Source: Flavobacterium ginsenosidimutans (GTDB lineage: Bacteria; Bacteroidota; Bacteroidia; Flavobacteriales; Flavobacteriaceae). From it: a stretch of 64,000 nt of DNA. Of the stretch, positions 53,098 to 62,505 are shown one piece after another. Position numbers and translations under genes: made by a program. Each line of letters opens with the position of its first letter. Position 1 is the stretch's first letter. Location of the stretch: NCBI RefSeq assembly GCF_003254625.1, contig NZ_QJRJ01000066.1:1-64000 (forward strand), given 5' to 3'. The notes under the pieces were generated by a model that was not told where the DNA came from, ran no database searches, and saw only the letters and a program-made list of their open reading frames with translations.

Positions 53098-53790
53098 TTA
53101 TTCTGGGCAATAGCAAGGTTTCTGTCCAAAGGTATATGTTAAAGTAATACCTGAAAAAACATACCAGTCATTATTATTTAAATTTCCAAATTTTAAAATA
53201 TCTGGATTACTTGTATTCGGATTGCTTCCGTCAATGTTGTCTGTAAAAGTATAGCGTACTCCAACTTCTGCTCCTAAAACGAAACGTGGACTTATATTCG
53301 ATTTTATACCTAATATAATAGGTATAGCAAATGAGCTTTTATTTTTTTGCGCGTATATTACGTTTGGACTTGTAGTATATCGGTATAAGTTGTCGAAGAC
53401 AAAGAAATTTAACCCTGAAAAAATGTAAGGGGTTATCTTTGTATGATAATCGTGCAAATTAAAATCGAAAAAATTGAATTCTAAACCAGCAGAAAGTTCT
53501 TTAATATCGTTTTCAAAACGGTAGCCTCGTTGGTTTCGGCCCGTTTCTTCAGACTTGAAGTCATTTCCAATAATGCTAGATTGTGTGTATGAGAATCGCC
53601 ATGCATGTCTTGGGCTTCTATTCCATTTGTATAAAATACCAAAGGCTGGTTTTTCTGGGGCAATATAAGTTGTTTTACCAACATCACCTACAAAGTTACT
53701 TCCGCCAAAAAAAACACCTATCTCATTTATCTGAGCATTAAGTGTAATAAAGGGGAAAAAACATAACAATAAATTAAAAATTTTCTTCAT
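53098..53790 (-). CDS. DUF6089 outer-membrane protein
   Basis: 230 residues with a signal peptide ending 'FITLNAQ'. 'NEIGVFFGGSNFVGDVGKT' and 'RHAWRFSYTQSSIIGND' are characteristic of DUF6089, a small predicted beta-barrel family conserved upstream of uppS-bamA in Bacteroidota. It ends with a Cys pair-like tail ('QKPCYCPE'). Function unknown; its location suggests a role in outer-membrane assembly. It has a good promoter at 53809-53838. Confidence 0.9.
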   Translation of the reverse strand: MKKIFNLLLCFFPFITLNAQINEIGVFFGGSNFVGDVGKTTYIAPEKPAFGILYKWNRSPRHAWRFSYTQSSIIGNDFKSEETGRNQRGYRFENDIKELSAGLEFNFFDFNLHDYHTKITPYIFSGLNFFVFDNLYRYTTSPNVIYAQKNKSSFAIPIILGIKSNISPRFVLGAEVGVRYTFTDNIDGSNPNTSNPDILKFGNLNNNDWYVFSGITLTYTFGQKPCYCPE

Positions 53791-53808
53791 TTAATTCAAA
53801 ATTGCGTG

Positions 53809-53838
53809 CAAATATAATAATTATCGATCCGAATCAAA
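53809..53838 (-). promoter_or_regulatory. Promoter for the DUF6089-uppS-bamA-ompH operon
   Basis: -33 TTTG (53838-53835) and -7 TATATTTG (53816-53809) on the minus strand with an 18-nt spacer; the best-formed promoter in the window, 18 nt before the ATG. Confidence 0.72.
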
Positions 53839-53963
53839 GTTCCTTTGTTTAAATGTGCTTTTTTTTCAATTTACGTTATGATTTTGAGCCATTTAATGAT
53901 GATTCACTACATGCAGAACGAGAAAATGTGGTATTATCGTATAGTGGGTAATCAGAAAAGAGT

Positions 53964-54848
53964 TTAATTTCTTTTATCTTCTCCCCAGAGCAATTTATTT
54001 CTTAATGTTTTTAAGAAAGTTTCGCCTGGTATTTCAACCATTTTTATGTTATAATCTGTTTTTTTAATTTTTAAAATAGATTCATTTTTTACCGAAGAAA
54101 TTCTTGAATCTAAAGAAACTAAATATTGATCTTCTCTTCCTGTTACGCGTAGTGTGATTTCAGTGTCATCAGGAATAACAAGTGGTCTGGCAGTTAAATT
54201 ATGAGGGGCAATAGGTGTGATTACTAAACTCTTTACATCTGGTGTTAAAATTGGTCCGCCACAGCTCAAAGAATATCCAGTTGAACCAGTAGGAGTAGAG
54301 ATAATTAAACCGTCTGCCCAATAAGAATTTAGATATTCGTTGTTTAAATAGGTTTCGACTGTAATCATCGAAGTTGTATCTTTTCTACTCACTGTAACTT
54401 CGTTCATTGCAAAGTTAAGTTCCTCGAAAGCTTCATTTTTAGGATCGGCAGTTAGTCCAAGTAAAGTTCTTTCAGACGTTGTATAGTTCTGATCGATTAC
54501 ATATTGCAACAAACTTTCAATATTTTCTTTTTGAACTTTAGCCAGAAAACCTAATCTTCCTGCATTAATACCCAATAATGGAACACCTGAATTACGAACA
54601 AAAGCTGCGGCTCTTAAAATAGTTCCGTCACCACCAATGCTTATTAACATTTCAAAACTATTGTCCAAAGCGCTGTTTGAAGGAAAAGTTTTGTACTCTT
54701 TCTTAACTAGCTGTTTTTCGTAAAGCATGTTAAGAAAGTTTTCTTCAATTACCATCTCAACATTATTGGTGTTGAAAAACTTGAAAATGTCTTTTATAAT
54801 TGGTTCAGTACTGTTCTGATAATATTGTCCGTAAATGGCTATTTTCAT
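53964..54848 (-). CDS. nadK: NAD kinase
   Basis: 294 residues. 'LISIGGDGTILRAAAF' contains the GGDGT motif at about 72-76, followed by 'NEVTVSR' and the diagnostic 'STPTGSTGYSLSCGGP'. It phosphorylates NAD to NADP in the cytoplasm. Encoded between the CBS gene and the DUF6089-uppS-bamA operon on the same strand. The region before its start carries short direct repeats (54859-54893). Confidence 0.97.
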   Translation of the reverse strand: MKIAIYGQYYQNSTEPIIKDIFKFFNTNNVEMVIEENFLNMLYEKQLVKKEYKTFPSNSALDNSFEMLISIGGDGTILRAAAFVRNSGVPLLGINAGRLGFLAKVQKENIESLLQYVIDQNYTTSERTLLGLTADPKNEAFEELNFAMNEVTVSRKDTTSMITVETYLNNEYLNSYWADGLIISTPTGSTGYSLSCGGPILTPDVKSLVITPIAPHNLTARPLVIPDDTEITLRVTGREDQYLVSLDSRISSVKNESILKIKKTDYNIKMVEIPGETFLKTLRNKLLWGEDKRN

Positions 54849-54858
54849 TCTTTGTTAA

Positions 54859-54893
54859 ATTAGAGAATTTGTCAATTTGTCAATTAGAGAATT
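54859..54893. repeat. Short direct word-repeats upstream of nadK
   Basis: ATTAGAGAATT occurs at 54859-54869 and 54883-54893, and AATTTGTC twice in tandem at 54866-54881. The spacer is built of shuffled short words. Confidence 0.6.
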
Positions 54894-54947
54894 GTGAAAT
54901 GCGAAAATCATCTAATTAACTAATTTTCTTATTGGCATATTCATAAC

Positions 54948-55607
54948 TTATATATTAAGATACTTGTCTAAATAATCCGATCGTTCTTTTAGGCTATTTA
55001 TATAGGTGTCTTCCTGATGTTCTGAAATAATTTCATAACCATACCTTCTGTAAGTCTGAATGATTTCATTAATCGCTCCTAAACCTATTTTTACAGTAAT
55101 TTGAACGTTTTCTGAATCGGCTTCAGACACAAAACATCCTAAAACTTTACCATTATTACTTTCTACAATTTGGGTAGCCTCACTCATTGAATAATCTAAA
55201 AGACCTTTTTGAACAATAATAATTGCTCCTGGCTCTTTTAAAAATGGAGTTTCCTGAAAAAACTTCATGATATCTTCCATTTCATAATAACCTACATAGT
55301 TATTATTTTCGTCAAGAATTGGAAGAAGATTAGTGTGGTTTTTAGCAAAAACTTCAAGTACGTCTAGCCAAAGCATAGATTTTCTTGCAAAAAAATGTTC
55401 TAAAGTATATTTGTAGTCAATTGCTTTTTTTTCAATGTCAAATGTCTCAACATCATCAGAAGAGATACTTCCTATAAAAATACCATCTTCTAAAATCGGA
55501 AAATGAGAAAAATTCACATCAATAAAAAAGTCCTGAATCGATGCTATCGTCTCCTGACTATCAATCGCTCTGAAATCATTTGTGATATAGTTTGTAATTT
55601 CTGTCAT
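54948..55607 (-). CDS. CBS-domain protein, 219 residues
   Basis: Two CBS motifs (about 8-60, 'FIDVNFSHFPILEDGIFIGSISSDD' in pieces; and about 70-125, 'HTNLLPILDENNNYVGYYEMEDIM') followed by an ACT-like domain (about 125-200, 'IIVQKGLLDYSMSEATQIVE'). Nucleotide-sensing role inferred. It lies 99 bp upstream of nadK on the same strand and diverges from pdxJ; in Flavobacteria this CBS-nadK pair is commonly found near uppS-bamA (recalled, not checked). Confidence 0.88.
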   Translation of the reverse strand: MTEITNYITNDFRAIDSQETIASIQDFFIDVNFSHFPILEDGIFIGSISSDDVETFDIEKKAIDYKYTLEHFFARKSMLWLDVLEVFAKNHTNLLPILDENNNYVGYYEMEDIMKFFQETPFLKEPGAIIIVQKGLLDYSMSEATQIVESNNGKVLGCFVSEADSENVQITVKIGLGAINEIIQTYRRYGYEIISEHQEDTYINSLKERSDYLDKYLNI

Positions 55608-55673
55608 AAATCAATTGAAGATATTTGATGCAAAATAATCAAAAAATACCGAAAACCGCTCTGTTTTACTTTG

Positions 55674-55681
55674 TATTTTTG
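55674..55681 (+). promoter_or_regulatory. -7 promoter box for pdxJ
   Basis: TATTTTTG, 42 nt before the pdxJ ATG; no clear -33 element. Confidence 0.5.
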
Positions 55682-55723
55682 TCGTAACAAATATAGTGTT
55701 ACTAGAATTAATTATCTATTTAT

Positions 55724-56437
55724 ATGACAAAGTTAAGTGTTAATATCAATAAAATTGCAACGCTTCGTAATGCACGAGGCGGAAATGTTCCTGATTTATT
55801 AAAAGTAGCTGTAGATATTCAGCGATTTGGAGGGCAAGGAATTACGATTCACCCACGTCCAGATGAGCGTCATATTCGCTATCAGGATGCGCGCGATTTG
55901 AAAGCAATTATTACGACAGAATATAATATTGAAGGAAATCCGCAGCATAATTTTATTGATTTGGTTTTAGAATGTAAACCAGATCAGGTTACATTGGTTC
56001 CAGATGCAATTGGTGCAATTACTTCTTCTGCGGGCTGGGATACCATTAAAAACCAAGAATATTTGACTGAAGTTATTCAGGAATTCCAAAAAAATGGAAT
56101 CAGAACGTCGATTTTTGTTGATCCTATTTTGGAAATGATTGAAGGCGCTAAAAAAACAGGAACAGATAGAATCGAATTATATACTGAATCTTTCGCTCAT
56201 CAATATAGTTTAGGAAACGAAAGAGGAATTGATCCTTATGTTGAAGCAGCTAAATTGGCAAACGAATTAGGTTTAGGAATCAATGCTGGACACGATTTGA
56301 GTTTAGATAATATCAAATTTTTCAAAGAAAATATCCCTGGTTTATTAGAAGTTTCTATTGGGCATGCTTTAATTTCAGAAGCGCTTTATCTTGGTTTGGA
56401 TAATACTGTAAATATGTATTTGAATAAATTGAAGTAA
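55724..56437 (+). CDS. pdxJ: Pyridoxine 5'-phosphate synthase
   Basis: 237 residues. '[17 protein letters not shown]' and '[13 protein letters not shown]' with H43 and H50 are the PdxJ active-site signature; '[12 protein letters not shown]' binds the phosphate. It condenses aminoacetone 3-phosphate and deoxyxylulose 5-phosphate to pyridoxine 5'-phosphate. Monocistronic, with a terminator downstream. Confidence 0.97.
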   Translation: MTKLSVNINKIATLRNARGGNVPDLLKVAVDIQRFGGQGITIHPRPDERHIRYQDARDLKAIITTEYNIEGNPQHNFIDLVLECKPDQVTLVPDAIGAITSSAGWDTIKNQEYLTEVIQEFQKNGIRTSIFVDPILEMIEGAKKTGTDRIELYTESFAHQYSLGNERGIDPYVEAAKLANELGLGINAGHDLSLDNIKFFKENIPGLLEVSIGHALISEALYLGLDNTVNMYLNKLK

Positions 56438-56448
56438 GATAAAATTAA

Positions 56449-56494
56449 AAACAATTATAACCTGATGTAATTGGGTTATAATTGTTTATTTTCG
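56449..56494 (+). terminator. Terminator after pdxJ, overlapping a -7-like box
   Basis: A 14-bp stem (56449-56462 with 56474-56487), 11-nt loop, then TTATTTTCG. TATTTTCG (56487-56494) differs by one base from TAnnTTTG and may serve the TonB receptor. Confidence 0.7.
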
Positions 56495-56516
56495 CACTTT
56501 TCTTATTAAAATCCAA

Positions 56517-58790
56517 GTGTCGAAATTAATTACATTCTTTTGTTTCCTTTCTTTTTTCAATGTATTTGCACAATCAAAGGCGACCATTTCTGGCAATATA
56601 AAATCTTCTGAAAACGAAAATTTAATAGGTGTCAATATTTCCTTTAAAGCAAAAGATTTTCAAGCTTTTTCTATAGCCGATTCTCTTGGCAATTTTTCGG
56701 TAAATGTTCCTTTAGGTGAATTGAAAATTAAAATTGATCAAGCAGGATATATTCCGCAAGACATTCAATTTAAAGTTAAGAAGGATACTTTTGTTTCAAT
56801 TGTTTTAGAAAAAGATATCGCACATCTAAAAGAAGTTATCATTTCTAACGATAAAAAAAGTGCCATAACCAATCTCTCTAACGGAAAGCTTTCCTTTAAT
56901 GTAAAAGAATTATCATCTGTTCCGACTGTTTTAGGAACAACAGATATTATAAAAATTTTACAGCTAACTCCTGGTGTTCAAAATTCGGGTGATGCCAATG
57001 GTTATTTTTATGTTCGTGGCGGAGATCCTGGCCATAATGCAATTTTATATAATGGAACTCCTATTTATGGAATGTCTCACTTGCTTGGGATTTTTCCATT
57101 TTACAATGCAGATCATATAAAAGATGTAGAATTTGATAAATCAAGTTCGAATGCAAAATACGGCGGACGATTAAGTTCGACAACTTTGTTGAATTCAAAT
57201 AAAAAACTTCCATCTGAATTTGGCATTCAAGGAAATCTTGGAATTTTAGCTTCTCAGCTTAGTATTGCGGCTCCTTTTAGCAGTAAAACAGGACTTTATA
57301 TTTCTGGACGAAAAACGTATATCGATGAAATTGTTGGCCCAATCTTGAAATCAGGATCAAAAAGCAATGATGTTCAGGATATGAAATACGGTTTTTCTGA
57401 TGGTAATCTTACTTTTTTATCTCAAGTTTCAAAGAATAATTTGTTTGTTATTGATGCCTTTGCAAGTGGCGATGAATTGAAAATTAAAGACGAAAACCTA
57501 GCGCTTAAAACAAGTTTGAAATGGAGTAATTTTACAGTTTCGCCATCTTTAATTACCACAATTTCTCCTAAGGTTAGCATGTCAAATGCTGTTTATTTCA
57601 GCCAATATTCAAATGATTTAAAGATGGAGCAGGCTACAATTGAATTTGAAGTTTCTTCGTATGTAAAGGATTTTGGATTTATAAATTCGGTACAATATTT
57701 CATTAAAAATATTCCAATAGAATCTGGACTTCAATATGTCTATCATAATTTACAGCCACAAAAGGTAAATGTTGAAAATTTTGCAACAACCAATAATAAT
57801 ATTCAAGATAAGATTAATGCTAATGAAGCGGCAATTTTTACAAATGCAAAACCAAGAATAACTGAAAAGTTAGTGGCAGATTTAGGACTTCGAATTAATT
57901 ATTATAATTCAGGATCAGATTCTTATTTGCATTTTCAGCCTAGAATAGTGTTGAATTATTTTGCAAGCGAAAAATATTCTTTCTACGCATCTTATAATAA
58001 ACAATATCAGTATTTAAGTTTAATAACAACTTCGAGTGTCGGAATTCCGACAGATTTTTGGATTGCAAGTTCTGATGGTATAAAACCGCAATCTTCAAAT
58101 GAATTTTCAATTGGTTCAAATCAAAATCTATCCCGAAATTGGACTTCTTCTTTAGGAGGATTTTATCGTTCGATGAAAAATTTATTGGAATATCCTTATG
58201 GAGTGACTCAGTTTAATGAAATTACAACTTTTAAAAATGATTTGTATGTTGGGGAAGGAAAGGCCTACGGCCTTGAAACGATGCTTAAAAAAAGCAACGG
58301 AAAGTTTAGCGGTTGGTTAAGTTATACCTTAAGCTGGTCTGATCGAAATTTTGATGAATTGAATAATGGTAAAACTTACTTTGCAAAGTATGACAGACGC
58401 CATAATCTTTCTTTGGTTGGAATGTATGATTTGAATTCAAAATGGAATTTTGGACTTACTCAAGTATTCAGTTCTGGAAACCGATTTACAATGCCAACAT
58501 CTTGGTATTTTATTAATAATAATCCAGTTAAGGAATATTCAGGATATAATAATGCGCAAATGCCTAATTACATTCGAACAGATATTTCGGCTAATTATTA
58601 TTTCATTAAAACAGCTAAAAAAGAAAGTGTGTTTAATTTTTCAATTTATAATACTTTCAATATTGCCAATCCAATTTATGTGGTTTTAGATGTTGAAGTA
58701 AACGAAAATAAAGATAAAGTAGTGGTGTCTCAGAAAGAGAAGGTTTTATATCGCATTCTGCCTTCTATTAGTTGGAGATTTAAATTTTAA
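56517..58790 (+). CDS. TonB-dependent receptor
   Basis: 757 residues from a GTG start (MSKLITFFCFLSF), signal peptide ending 'NVFAQ'. A carboxypeptidase-regulatory-like domain (about 22-105, 'ATISGNIKSSENENLIGVNIS') precedes the plug (about 115-215, 'YVRGGDPGHNAILYNGTP') and a beta-barrel ending 'PSISWRFKF'. It imports a substrate across the outer membrane using TonB energy. There is no SusD partner; a DUF4249 lipoprotein follows by 5 bp, a common Bacteroidota pairing of unknown substrate. Confidence 0.94.
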   Translation: MSKLITFFCFLSFFNVFAQSKATISGNIKSSENENLIGVNISFKAKDFQAFSIADSLGNFSVNVPLGELKIKIDQAGYIPQDIQFKVKKDTFVSIVLEKDIAHLKEVIISNDKKSAITNLSNGKLSFNVKELSSVPTVLGTTDIIKILQLTPGVQNSGDANGYFYVRGGDPGHNAILYNGTPIYGMSHLLGIFPFYNADHIKDVEFDKSSSNAKYGGRLSSTTLLNSNKKLPSEFGIQGNLGILASQLSIAAPFSSKTGLYISGRKTYIDEIVGPILKSGSKSNDVQDMKYGFSDGNLTFLSQVSKNNLFVIDAFASGDELKIKDENLALKTSLKWSNFTVSPSLITTISPKVSMSNAVYFSQYSNDLKMEQATIEFEVSSYVKDFGFINSVQYFIKNIPIESGLQYVYHNLQPQKVNVENFATTNNNIQDKINANEAAIFTNAKPRITEKLVADLGLRINYYNSGSDSYLHFQPRIVLNYFASEKYSFYASYNKQYQYLSLITTSSVGIPTDFWIASSDGIKPQSSNEFSIGSNQNLSRNWTSSLGGFYRSMKNLLEYPYGVTQFNEITTFKNDLYVGEGKAYGLETMLKKSNGKFSGWLSYTLSWSDRNFDELNNGKTYFAKYDRRHNLSLVGMYDLNSKWNFGLTQVFSSGNRFTMPTSWYFINNNPVKEYSGYNNAQMPNYIRTDISANYYFIKTAKKESVFNFSIYNTFNIANPIYVVLDVEVNENKDKVVVSQKEKVLYRILPSISWRFKF

Positions 58791-58795
58791 GAAAT

Positions 58796-59650
58796 ATGAA
58801 AAAGTATTTGCTTTTGCTTTTAGGTTTAGTTTTGATAAGCTGTTCGAATAATGATTTTACCACGGAAAAAAGTTTGGAGTCTAAAATTGTAGTCGAAGGC
58901 TGGATTGAAGAAGGAGATATTGCCAATGTCCAGTTATCTACAAGTATTCCCGTTACTGACGTTATTGATTCTACAAACGTATTGAATCACGTAATTAGGT
59001 CTGCAAAAATCACGATTTCAGATGGTGTAAACTCTGAAGTTTTAAGGGTTAAAAATGATAAAGACAGAATACCTCCATTTGTTTATTTTGGTTCAGCTAT
59101 AAAAGGAGAAGCGGGAAAATCATATTCATTGAAAATTGAATATTTAGATCGCGTTATTGAAGCAGTGACAACAATTCCAGAAAGTGTTACGCTAAAAAAT
59201 GCCGAATATATCAAAAGAAATCCTGCAGATACAACAGGTTATGTTTTTGTAAAATTTGATGATCCAATTAGTCAGAAAAACTATTATCAGATTGCGACTA
59301 AAATTGAGGGTGAAGAACCTATTTTTGTTCCTGCATTTTACGGAAATTTAGATGATAAGAATTTTGAAACTTCAGCTGTTTCAGTGCAAATAAATAGAGG
59401 AATAATATTATTTCCTAAAACTAAATTCACGCCTTATTTTGCAGATGGAGATTTAATTCATGTAAAATTAAGAACGCAGACAAAAGAAGCTCTAGATTTT
59501 TGGAACAGTTGGCAAAATGAAATTGTGAATAGCCAAAATCCAATTTATCCTGCCAACATAAGCTTGAAATCAAATATTAAAGGCGGAATAGGAATTTGGG
59601 CCGGATATGGACAAAGCACTATAATTGTAAAAACTCCTCCTAAAAAATAA
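58796..59650 (+). CDS. DUF4249 lipoprotein partner of the TonB receptor
   Basis: 284 residues; lipobox Cys at 16 ('GLVLISCSNN'). DUF4249 is recognised from 'ESKIVVEGWIEEGDIANVQLS' (in pieces), the mid-chain 'YSLKIEYLDRVIEA' and the C-terminal region. These lipoproteins are usually encoded just after a TonB receptor and may cap it in the outer leaflet, like SusD in other systems. Five-base gap from the receptor. Confidence 0.9.
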   Translation: MKKYLLLLLGLVLISCSNNDFTTEKSLESKIVVEGWIEEGDIANVQLSTSIPVTDVIDSTNVLNHVIRSAKITISDGVNSEVLRVKNDKDRIPPFVYFGSAIKGEAGKSYSLKIEYLDRVIEAVTTIPESVTLKNAEYIKRNPADTTGYVFVKFDDPISQKNYYQIATKIEGEEPIFVPAFYGNLDDKNFETSAVSVQINRGIILFPKTKFTPYFADGDLIHVKLRTQTKEALDFWNSWQNEIVNSQNPIYPANISLKSNIKGGIGIWAGYGQSTIIVKTPPKK

Positions 59651-59680
59651 AAAGCCGGTCTGAATGGTCAGACCGGCTTT
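59651..59680. terminator. Strong bidirectional hairpin between convergent genes
   Basis: 13-bp perfect stem (59651-59663 with 59668-59680), 4-nt loop. The minus strand continues in a T-rich run, the plus strand does not, so it works best for the gene ending at 59700. Confidence 0.85.
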
Positions 59681-59699
59681 AAACTGTAATTCAAAAATA

Positions 59700-61085
59700 T
59701 TATTTTTTCTCGAAAGCTTTAATAAACTCTTCAAATTTAGCTTCGAAATTCGAGAACCCTTCAGAGAAATAAGCGCTCATTTCAACTTCTGTGCTATCAC
59801 TGAATTTTAAGTAATAAACTTCGTCAAGATAAGGTTGAGTAAAAGATTCTCCTTCATTAGTCCATGAACTCCAATATCCATTTTCTTCATCCCAAACAGG
59901 TAAAGTGAAAGTATATTCACCATCTTTTTCAGAATGTTGAACGATATCAGCGATTTTTGTTCCGTCTTTTTTAGATACTAAAATTAATTTTATGTTTTTG
60001 TTGAAATTAGCTGCAGTACCTTCAGATATTTTTTTCTCGTATGCATTTAAAGCAGTGTAATATGCTTTGAAATCGCTATCAGCTTTGTCGTATTCTGGGT
60101 GAGTAGGGCGAACATTAGCGCTTTCTAAAGCAGCATCATCAGCAGCTTCTGTAGCTAAATCCATATCAGCAAGAATTACAAAATTGTCCATTAATGTAAA
60201 CAATCCATTCGCTTTACCTCTATATTGAACAAGTTCATCATTGTCAATTAATTTGTCAATTTCAGCATTACTTCCAGCATTAAACGTAATTAAGTTTTTT
60301 CCATTGAAAGTAAGAGATGCTTTAGAAGTATTTTGTGCACCTTTTACAGTACTCATTTCCCAAGTGTAACCATCATTTAAAGTCACTTTATATGTAAAAT
60401 CAGTAGGAACCTCTTTACCGTTAGCATATTTTGCAGTTTGTGCAATAGTAGCAGCTTGTGCGTTGTCGATTGTTAAAACAGCATCTGCTGATGTTGGTAA
60501 ATAAAACCAGTCATTTAATTCTGGAGTTATAGGTCCATATTGTTGAGTTTCTTCATTCCATCCCCATTCTGCATAAGTGTCAATAATTTGAACTTTAACA
60601 TCAGATGAAGTGCTTTTTGCAGAAAATACTGCATTGTTTGTAGTTTGCCCTTCTTTAGCAGGGAAAACAAATTTTAATTCAGTGCTTGAAGCAGTTTTAG
60701 TCCATGCTTTTCCTGTGCTATTCCAAGTATAGATACCATAAACACCTGATACTGTTAAAGCTTCTTCAACACCATTTCCGCTTTTTCCGTCAAAAATGTC
60801 AACGCTACTTTGGCTAAGTAAACGAGATAAATTTTCTAATGCTTCAATTGCGCTAGAACTTTTAGTTTTGTCTAATTGTACTAACATATCGTTAGCTTCA
60901 GCTTCTAATTTTACTTTTTGCTGAGAAGGCGTTAAATTAGAATACGGCTGTTTTACTAAAGCAGCAATTTGCTCTTCTAAAGTTAATTCTGTTTCTGGTG
61001 TTGTTTCGTCACCGCTTTCGTCACTTGAACAAGAAATTGCTAGTTGCGAAAGAACTAAAGACATTAAAAAAATTTTTTTAATCAT
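59700..61085 (-). CDS. Large lipoprotein of unknown function
   Basis: 461 residues; lipobox Cys at 19 ('LAISCSSDESGDE'). The acidic sequence after Cys suggests surface export. Residues ~35-100 are helical, the rest mixed beta ('VYGIYTWNSTGKAWTKTAS', 'WGWNEETQQYGPIT'). I do not recognise a named family. Its -7 box lies 38 nt upstream, with a 16-bp palindrome at 61153-61168. Confidence 0.82.
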   Translation of the reverse strand: MIKKIFLMSLVLSQLAISCSSDESGDETTPETELTLEEQIAALVKQPYSNLTPSQQKVKLEAEANDMLVQLDKTKSSSAIEALENLSRLLSQSSVDIFDGKSGNGVEEALTVSGVYGIYTWNSTGKAWTKTASSTELKFVFPAKEGQTTNNAVFSAKSTSSDVKVQIIDTYAEWGWNEETQQYGPITPELNDWFYLPTSADAVLTIDNAQAATIAQTAKYANGKEVPTDFTYKVTLNDGYTWEMSTVKGAQNTSKASLTFNGKNLITFNAGSNAEIDKLIDNDELVQYRGKANGLFTLMDNFVILADMDLATEAADDAALESANVRPTHPEYDKADSDFKAYYTALNAYEKKISEGTAANFNKNIKLILVSKKDGTKIADIVQHSEKDGEYTFTLPVWDEENGYWSSWTNEGESFTQPYLDEVYYLKFSDSTEVEMSAYFSEGFSNFEAKFEEFIKAFEKK

Positions 61086-61123
61086 GATTTGGTTGTATTA
61101 AAAAATTAAGGTTGAATTTGAGG

Positions 61124-61131
61124 CAAAAGTA
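61124..61131 (-). promoter_or_regulatory. -7 promoter box for the large lipoprotein gene
   Basis: TACTTTTG on the minus strand, 38 nt before the ATG at 61085. Confidence 0.55.
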
Positions 61132-61152
61132 GTTAATATAAACCGAATGTCT

Positions 61153-61168
61153 TTACGGGAATCCGTAA
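61153..61168. promoter_or_regulatory. Palindrome TTACGG-gaat-CCGTAA, candidate operator
   Basis: A 6-bp inverted repeat with a 4-nt spacer, 22 bp upstream of the lipoprotein -7 box; GC-rich for this region. Confidence 0.4.
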
Positions 61169-61251
61169 GCCTGTAAATTTTTTTCTAATAAAATTAAATC
61201 AATAAAATTTCTTGTAGAATAATTAGTTTTAGAGATTAATTGATAGTTTTT

Positions 61252-61259
61252 TACATTTG
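61252..61259 (+). promoter_or_regulatory. -7 promoter box for the alpha/beta hydrolase gene
   Basis: TACATTTG, 29 nt before the ATG at 61289. Confidence 0.6.
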
Positions 61260-61288
61260 TAAACAGAATTTTTTATAAATAAAATTAA

Positions 61289-62053
61289 ATGTTATACTCA
61301 AAAATAGAAGGCGAAGGAAAACCGTTCATTATCATGCATGGATTTCTTGGTATGTCTGATAACTGGAAAACACTTGCTGGACAATATGTAGAAGCTGGAT
61401 TTCAAGTTCATATTTTAGATTTAAGAAACCACGGACGCAGTTTTCATTCAGACGAATGGAGTTATGAAGCAATGGTTCAAGATGTGTACGAATATTGTCA
61501 AGCGAATAATCTAACCAGAATTGATATTCTAGGGCATTCAATGGGAGGAAAAGTGGCGATGCTTTTTGCAACGACACATCCAGAAATTGTAGACAAATTG
61601 ATTGTGGCAGATATTGGTCCGAGATTCTACAAGCAGCATCATCAAGATATTTTGGCAGGATTAAATGCTATTGATTTTTCGGTAAAACCGAGTCGAAATG
61701 ATGTTGAAGCAACTTTATCACAATATGTTCCAGATTTTGGAACTCGTCAGTTTTTATTGAAAAACCTATATTGGGCAGCACCTGGACAATTGGCTTTTAG
61801 ATTTAATCTAGAAGTTTTTAATAATAATCTGGACGCAATTGGAAAACCTCTAGCAGATGATTTAGTTTTTGATAAACCAACTCTATTTATTCGTGGAGGA
61901 AACTCTGGATATATTCAAGATGAAGATGTTGACGGAATTCGCAAGCATTTTCCAAATCTAACATTAGAAACTATTCCAAACGCTGGGCATTGGCTTCATG
62001 CAGAAAATCCTAAAATGTTTTTCGAATTGACAGCGATGTTTTTAAAGGAATAA
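61289..62053 (+). CDS. Alpha/beta-fold hydrolase (YbfF-type esterase)
   Basis: 254 residues. Oxyanion-hole HG at 17-18 ('IIMHGFLGMSDNW'), nucleophile S84 in 'ILGHSMGGKVAM', and the catalytic His in 'IPNAGHWLHAENP'. The overall pattern ('LDLRNHGRSFHS') matches the YbfF/ABHD11 esterase group. Cytoplasmic; substrate unknown. Followed 56 bp later by the holin-like gene. Confidence 0.92.
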   Translation: MLYSKIEGEGKPFIIMHGFLGMSDNWKTLAGQYVEAGFQVHILDLRNHGRSFHSDEWSYEAMVQDVYEYCQANNLTRIDILGHSMGGKVAMLFATTHPEIVDKLIVADIGPRFYKQHHQDILAGLNAIDFSVKPSRNDVEATLSQYVPDFGTRQFLLKNLYWAAPGQLAFRFNLEVFNNNLDAIGKPLADDLVFDKPTLFIRGGNSGYIQDEDVDGIRKHFPNLTLETIPNAGHWLHAENPKMFFELTAMFLKE

Positions 62054-62109
62054 AAACAGTTTTGCTAAAAAATTTATTACTTTTAAATAAATTTTAAACC
62101 TGAAAAACT

Positions 62110-62454
62110 ATGAAATTATTACTTAGACTTCTTGTTACGGCTGCCTTGGTTTTATTATTGTCTAACATTTTAACTGGGGTTCACGTTGCTAGTTTTGGTA
62201 CCGCTGTAATTGTTGCAGTAGTTTTAGGATTGCTGAATATCTTTATTAAGCCAATTTTAGTATTGCTAACTCTACCAGTAACGTTTGTTACGCTTGGTTT
62301 ATTTTTATTAGTCATAAATGCTGTAATTATTTTACTGTGCACAAAAATTGTTGGAGGTTTTGTAGTCGATACATTCTGGACAGCACTAATATTCAGTATT
62401 ATTTTGTCTATACTTCAATCTCTTACTTATAAAATATTAGGAGACGATAAATAA
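62110..62454 (+). CDS. Phage_holin_4_2-type four-helix membrane protein
   Basis: 114 residues, four membrane helices (about 4-22, 26-46, 53-75, 85-108). 'LLNIFIKPILVLLTLPVTFVTLG' (in pieces) is the signature of this family, found in many bacteria without prophage context. No phage genes are nearby, so the holin name does not imply lysis. Role unknown. Confidence 0.9.
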   Translation: MKLLLRLLVTAALVLLLSNILTGVHVASFGTAVIVAVVLGLLNIFIKPILVLLTLPVTFVTLGLFLLVINAVIILLCTKIVGGFVVDTFWTALIFSIILSILQSLTYKILGDDK

Positions 62455-62505
62455 AACAATTGAAGAGATTAAAACAGCTTCAAATACAATAGATTAAAAA
62501 CTTGG

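Noticed and set aside
62110..62454. Prophage remnant because of the holin-like gene
   Set aside because: This four-helix family is common in chromosomes and no other phage gene is nearby.
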